From assembly GCF_900100845.1 (NCBI RefSeq), contig NZ_FNFP01000001.1, forward strand, positions 1,054,001-1,118,000: a stretch of 64,000 nt of DNA, in the 5' to 3' direction. This stretch comes from Natronincola ferrireducens (GTDB lineage: Bacteria > Bacillota > Clostridia > Peptostreptococcales > Natronincolaceae). The position numbers and the translations under genes are program-made. This document shows, piece after piece, positions 62,870 to 64,000 of the stretch; the first letter of the stretch is position 1, and each line of letters begins with the position of its first letter. The notes under the pieces were generated by a model that saw nothing but the letters and a program-made list of their open reading frames with translations, ran no database searches and was not told where the DNA came from.

Positions 62870-64000
62870 TTGGACATAACAAAATTGAATGAAGTTTTTT
62901 CTAAAATTCTAATCTCTATTGAGGAAAGTAAATCTGAAGTGTTGGATATTTGTGAAAATATCCGTAAAGAGTGTATAGATTTAAATATGCAGCTAGAAAG
63001 CATTAAGGATAACGTTCATCAATTGATTAAAAAAGTAGATGAATTAGAAATATTAGAAAAAAATAGTAGAAAAGAGCTTTTAAAAGTAAGTAGAGATTTT
63101 GTAAAATATAAAGAAGAGGATATTCGAGAAGCCTATGAAAAAGCTAATATGCTGCAAATACAATTAATTACGAAAAGACAACAAGAAAAAGAATTTATTA
63201 AAAGAAGAACAGAAATAGAGGTGAGATTAAAAAGTGCTGAAAAGACATTGGAGAAGGCAGAAAATCTTACATCTAAAATAGATATTGTTCAAGAATTTTT
63301 AGGAGGCAATCTACAGGATATTCATAATACATTAGAGGACATTAAACAGAGACATATTTTAGGTAGGAAAATTATTCATGCTCAGGAAGAGGAACGAAGA
63401 AGGGTGGCAAGAGATATTCATGATGGACCTGCCCAATCTTTAGCTAATTTAGTTATAAAAGCTGAGGTATGTGAAAAACTAATGGGTGTAGATATTGATA
63501 AAAGTAAGGAAGAGATTCAAGAATTAAAGAAATGCATTAGGGAAAGTATTAAAGATATTCGAAAAATCATCTACAATCTAAGACCAATGTCCTTAGATGA
63601 TGTGGGCCTTGTTCCTACCCTTCAGCGATATATTGAAAAATTTCAGGCTGAAACCAGTATTTCTATTGACTTTATTATACTATCCCAGGTGGCTTTAGAA
63701 GACTCGGTAAAAAGTTTATCTATTTTCCGTATTATTCAAGAAGCATTAAATAATGTTAGAAAGCATGCTAGGGCTCATACTGTAAAAATCCGTATAGAGA
63801 TGAACACAAAAAATATTTGTATTAATATTATAGATGATGGTATAGGGTTTGACGTGGAAAAGGCTAAGCTCCAACAAGGGGAATATGATAGTTTTGGATT
63901 GTTAAATATGAAGGAAAGAGTTGATTTGTTAAATGGAGATTTGCAAATTAAAAGTGAAATCAACGAAGGCACTAAAATTACAGTAAACATACCTAGAGAA
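62870..64000 (+). CDS. degS: DegS-type two-component sensor histidine kinase, 3' truncated by window edge
   Basis: Cytosolic sensor kinase of the NarL/DegS class. The first 377 residues are visible. A long N-terminal coiled coil (about 10-160) of DegS type leads to the H-box with phosphoacceptor H184 in ARDIHDGPAQSL, and then the HATPase domain with EALNNVRKHA and DDGIGF. It starts at TTG 62870 behind GAGGTG. In related genomes degU follows, presumably just beyond the window. The DegS/DegU pair controls exoenzymes and motility in Bacillus; the target here is unknown. Confidence 0.88.
   Translation, partial: MDITKLNEVFSKILISIEESKSEVLDICENIRKECIDLNMQLESIKDNVHQLIKKVDELEILEKNSRKELLKVSRDFVKYKEEDIREAYEKANMLQIQLITKRQQEKEFIKRRTEIEVRLKSAEKTLEKAENLTSKIDIVQEFLGGNLQDIHNTLEDIKQRHILGRKIIHAQEEERRRVARDIHDGPAQSLANLVIKAEVCEKLMGVDIDKSKEEIQELKKCIRESIKDIRKIIYNLRPMSLDDVGLVPTLQRYIEKFQAETSISIDFIILSQVALEDSVKSLSIFRIIQEALNNVRKHARAHTVKIRIEMNTKNICINIIDDGIGFDVEKAKLQQGEYDSFGLLNMKERVDLLNGDLQIKSEINEGTKITVNIPRE

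Noticed and set aside
1-64000. CRISPR array or phage region
   Set aside because: No regularly spaced direct repeats and no structural or lysis genes beyond one small holin-like membrane protein.

Overview
The window is AT-rich chromosomal DNA of an anaerobic, endospore-forming member of the Clostridia. An Alkaliphilus/Natronincola-like relative is my best guess, inferred from the gene mix and not from a search. The evidence is a cortex-hydrolase (SleB-type) gene, a SpoVB-type flippase, a tungsten/molybdenum aldehyde:ferredoxin oxidoreductase-type gene with its ferredoxin, an FeFe-hydrogenase-like sensor, clostridial ferredoxins, strong Shine-Dalgarno sites and many TTG/GTG starts. I see no phage, transposase or CRISPR array. 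The window opens inside a peptidase gene (iadA-like) and ends inside a DegS-type histidine kinase gene.

Layout. 1-7.5 kb: iadA (partial), a 38-codon basic microprotein, 3-methyladenine glycosylase, a GAF-GGDEF cyclase, plsC, a nitrilase-family amidase, a LysM/SleB hydrolase and folC. 7.7-14.1 kb: a lysine riboswitch with its terminator, followed by asd-dapA-dapB-dapH-lysC-argD/dapC, the acetyl-branch diaminopimelate/lysine operon. 14.2-15.9 kb: tRNA-Val(GAC), then a gene-poor stretch with orphan hairpins and one lipoprotein, possibly an old insertion next to the tRNA. 15.9-27.4 kb: transport and housekeeping genes (YjiH-type membrane protein, hemolysin III, YbaK, LTA synthase-like sulfatase, HsfB-like hydrogenase homologue, dicarboxylate symporter, NAD kinase, RluA pseudouridine synthase) and tRNA-Ala(GGC). 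27.7-30.6 kb: small proteins, an FtsH-type protease and a 2Fe-2S ferredoxin.

30.7-34.9 kb: a free-standing structured RNA of about 215 nt with its own terminator, then a hairpin-rich leader with a terminator upstream of moeA, a second moeA fused to a substrate-binding-like domain, and a MOSC protein. This is a molybdenum/tungsten cofactor operon, and its likely client, an AOR-family enzyme, lies at 46.4 kb. 35-41.4 kb: polX, spoVB, a degenerate GGDEF protein fused to a ribbon-helix-helix-like tail, a zinc-ribbon protein, a TIM-barrel protein and a PHP phosphatase. 42-45.9 kb: a 46-codon cysteine-rich peptide behind a perfect consensus promoter, convergent with a heterodimeric ABC exporter. 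46-51 kb: ferredoxin-AOR, a MocR-type regulator and a lipid kinase. 51-53.3 kb: bactofilin and an M23 peptidase, then a YkuS-like protein. 53.5-60.4 kb: a GAF/PucR regulator divergent from an M20 amidohydrolase and an AbgT transporter, then histidine ammonia-lyase. 60.5-64 kb: small unknowns, a DUF896 protein and the degS-like kinase.

The items most worth following up are the GGDEF-RHH fusion (catalytic motif lost, c-di-GMP inhibitory-site motif kept), the unassigned structured RNA at about 30.76-30.98 kb, the moeA leader and the cysteine-rich peptide. Family names come from recognising sequence motifs by eye; no database was searched.
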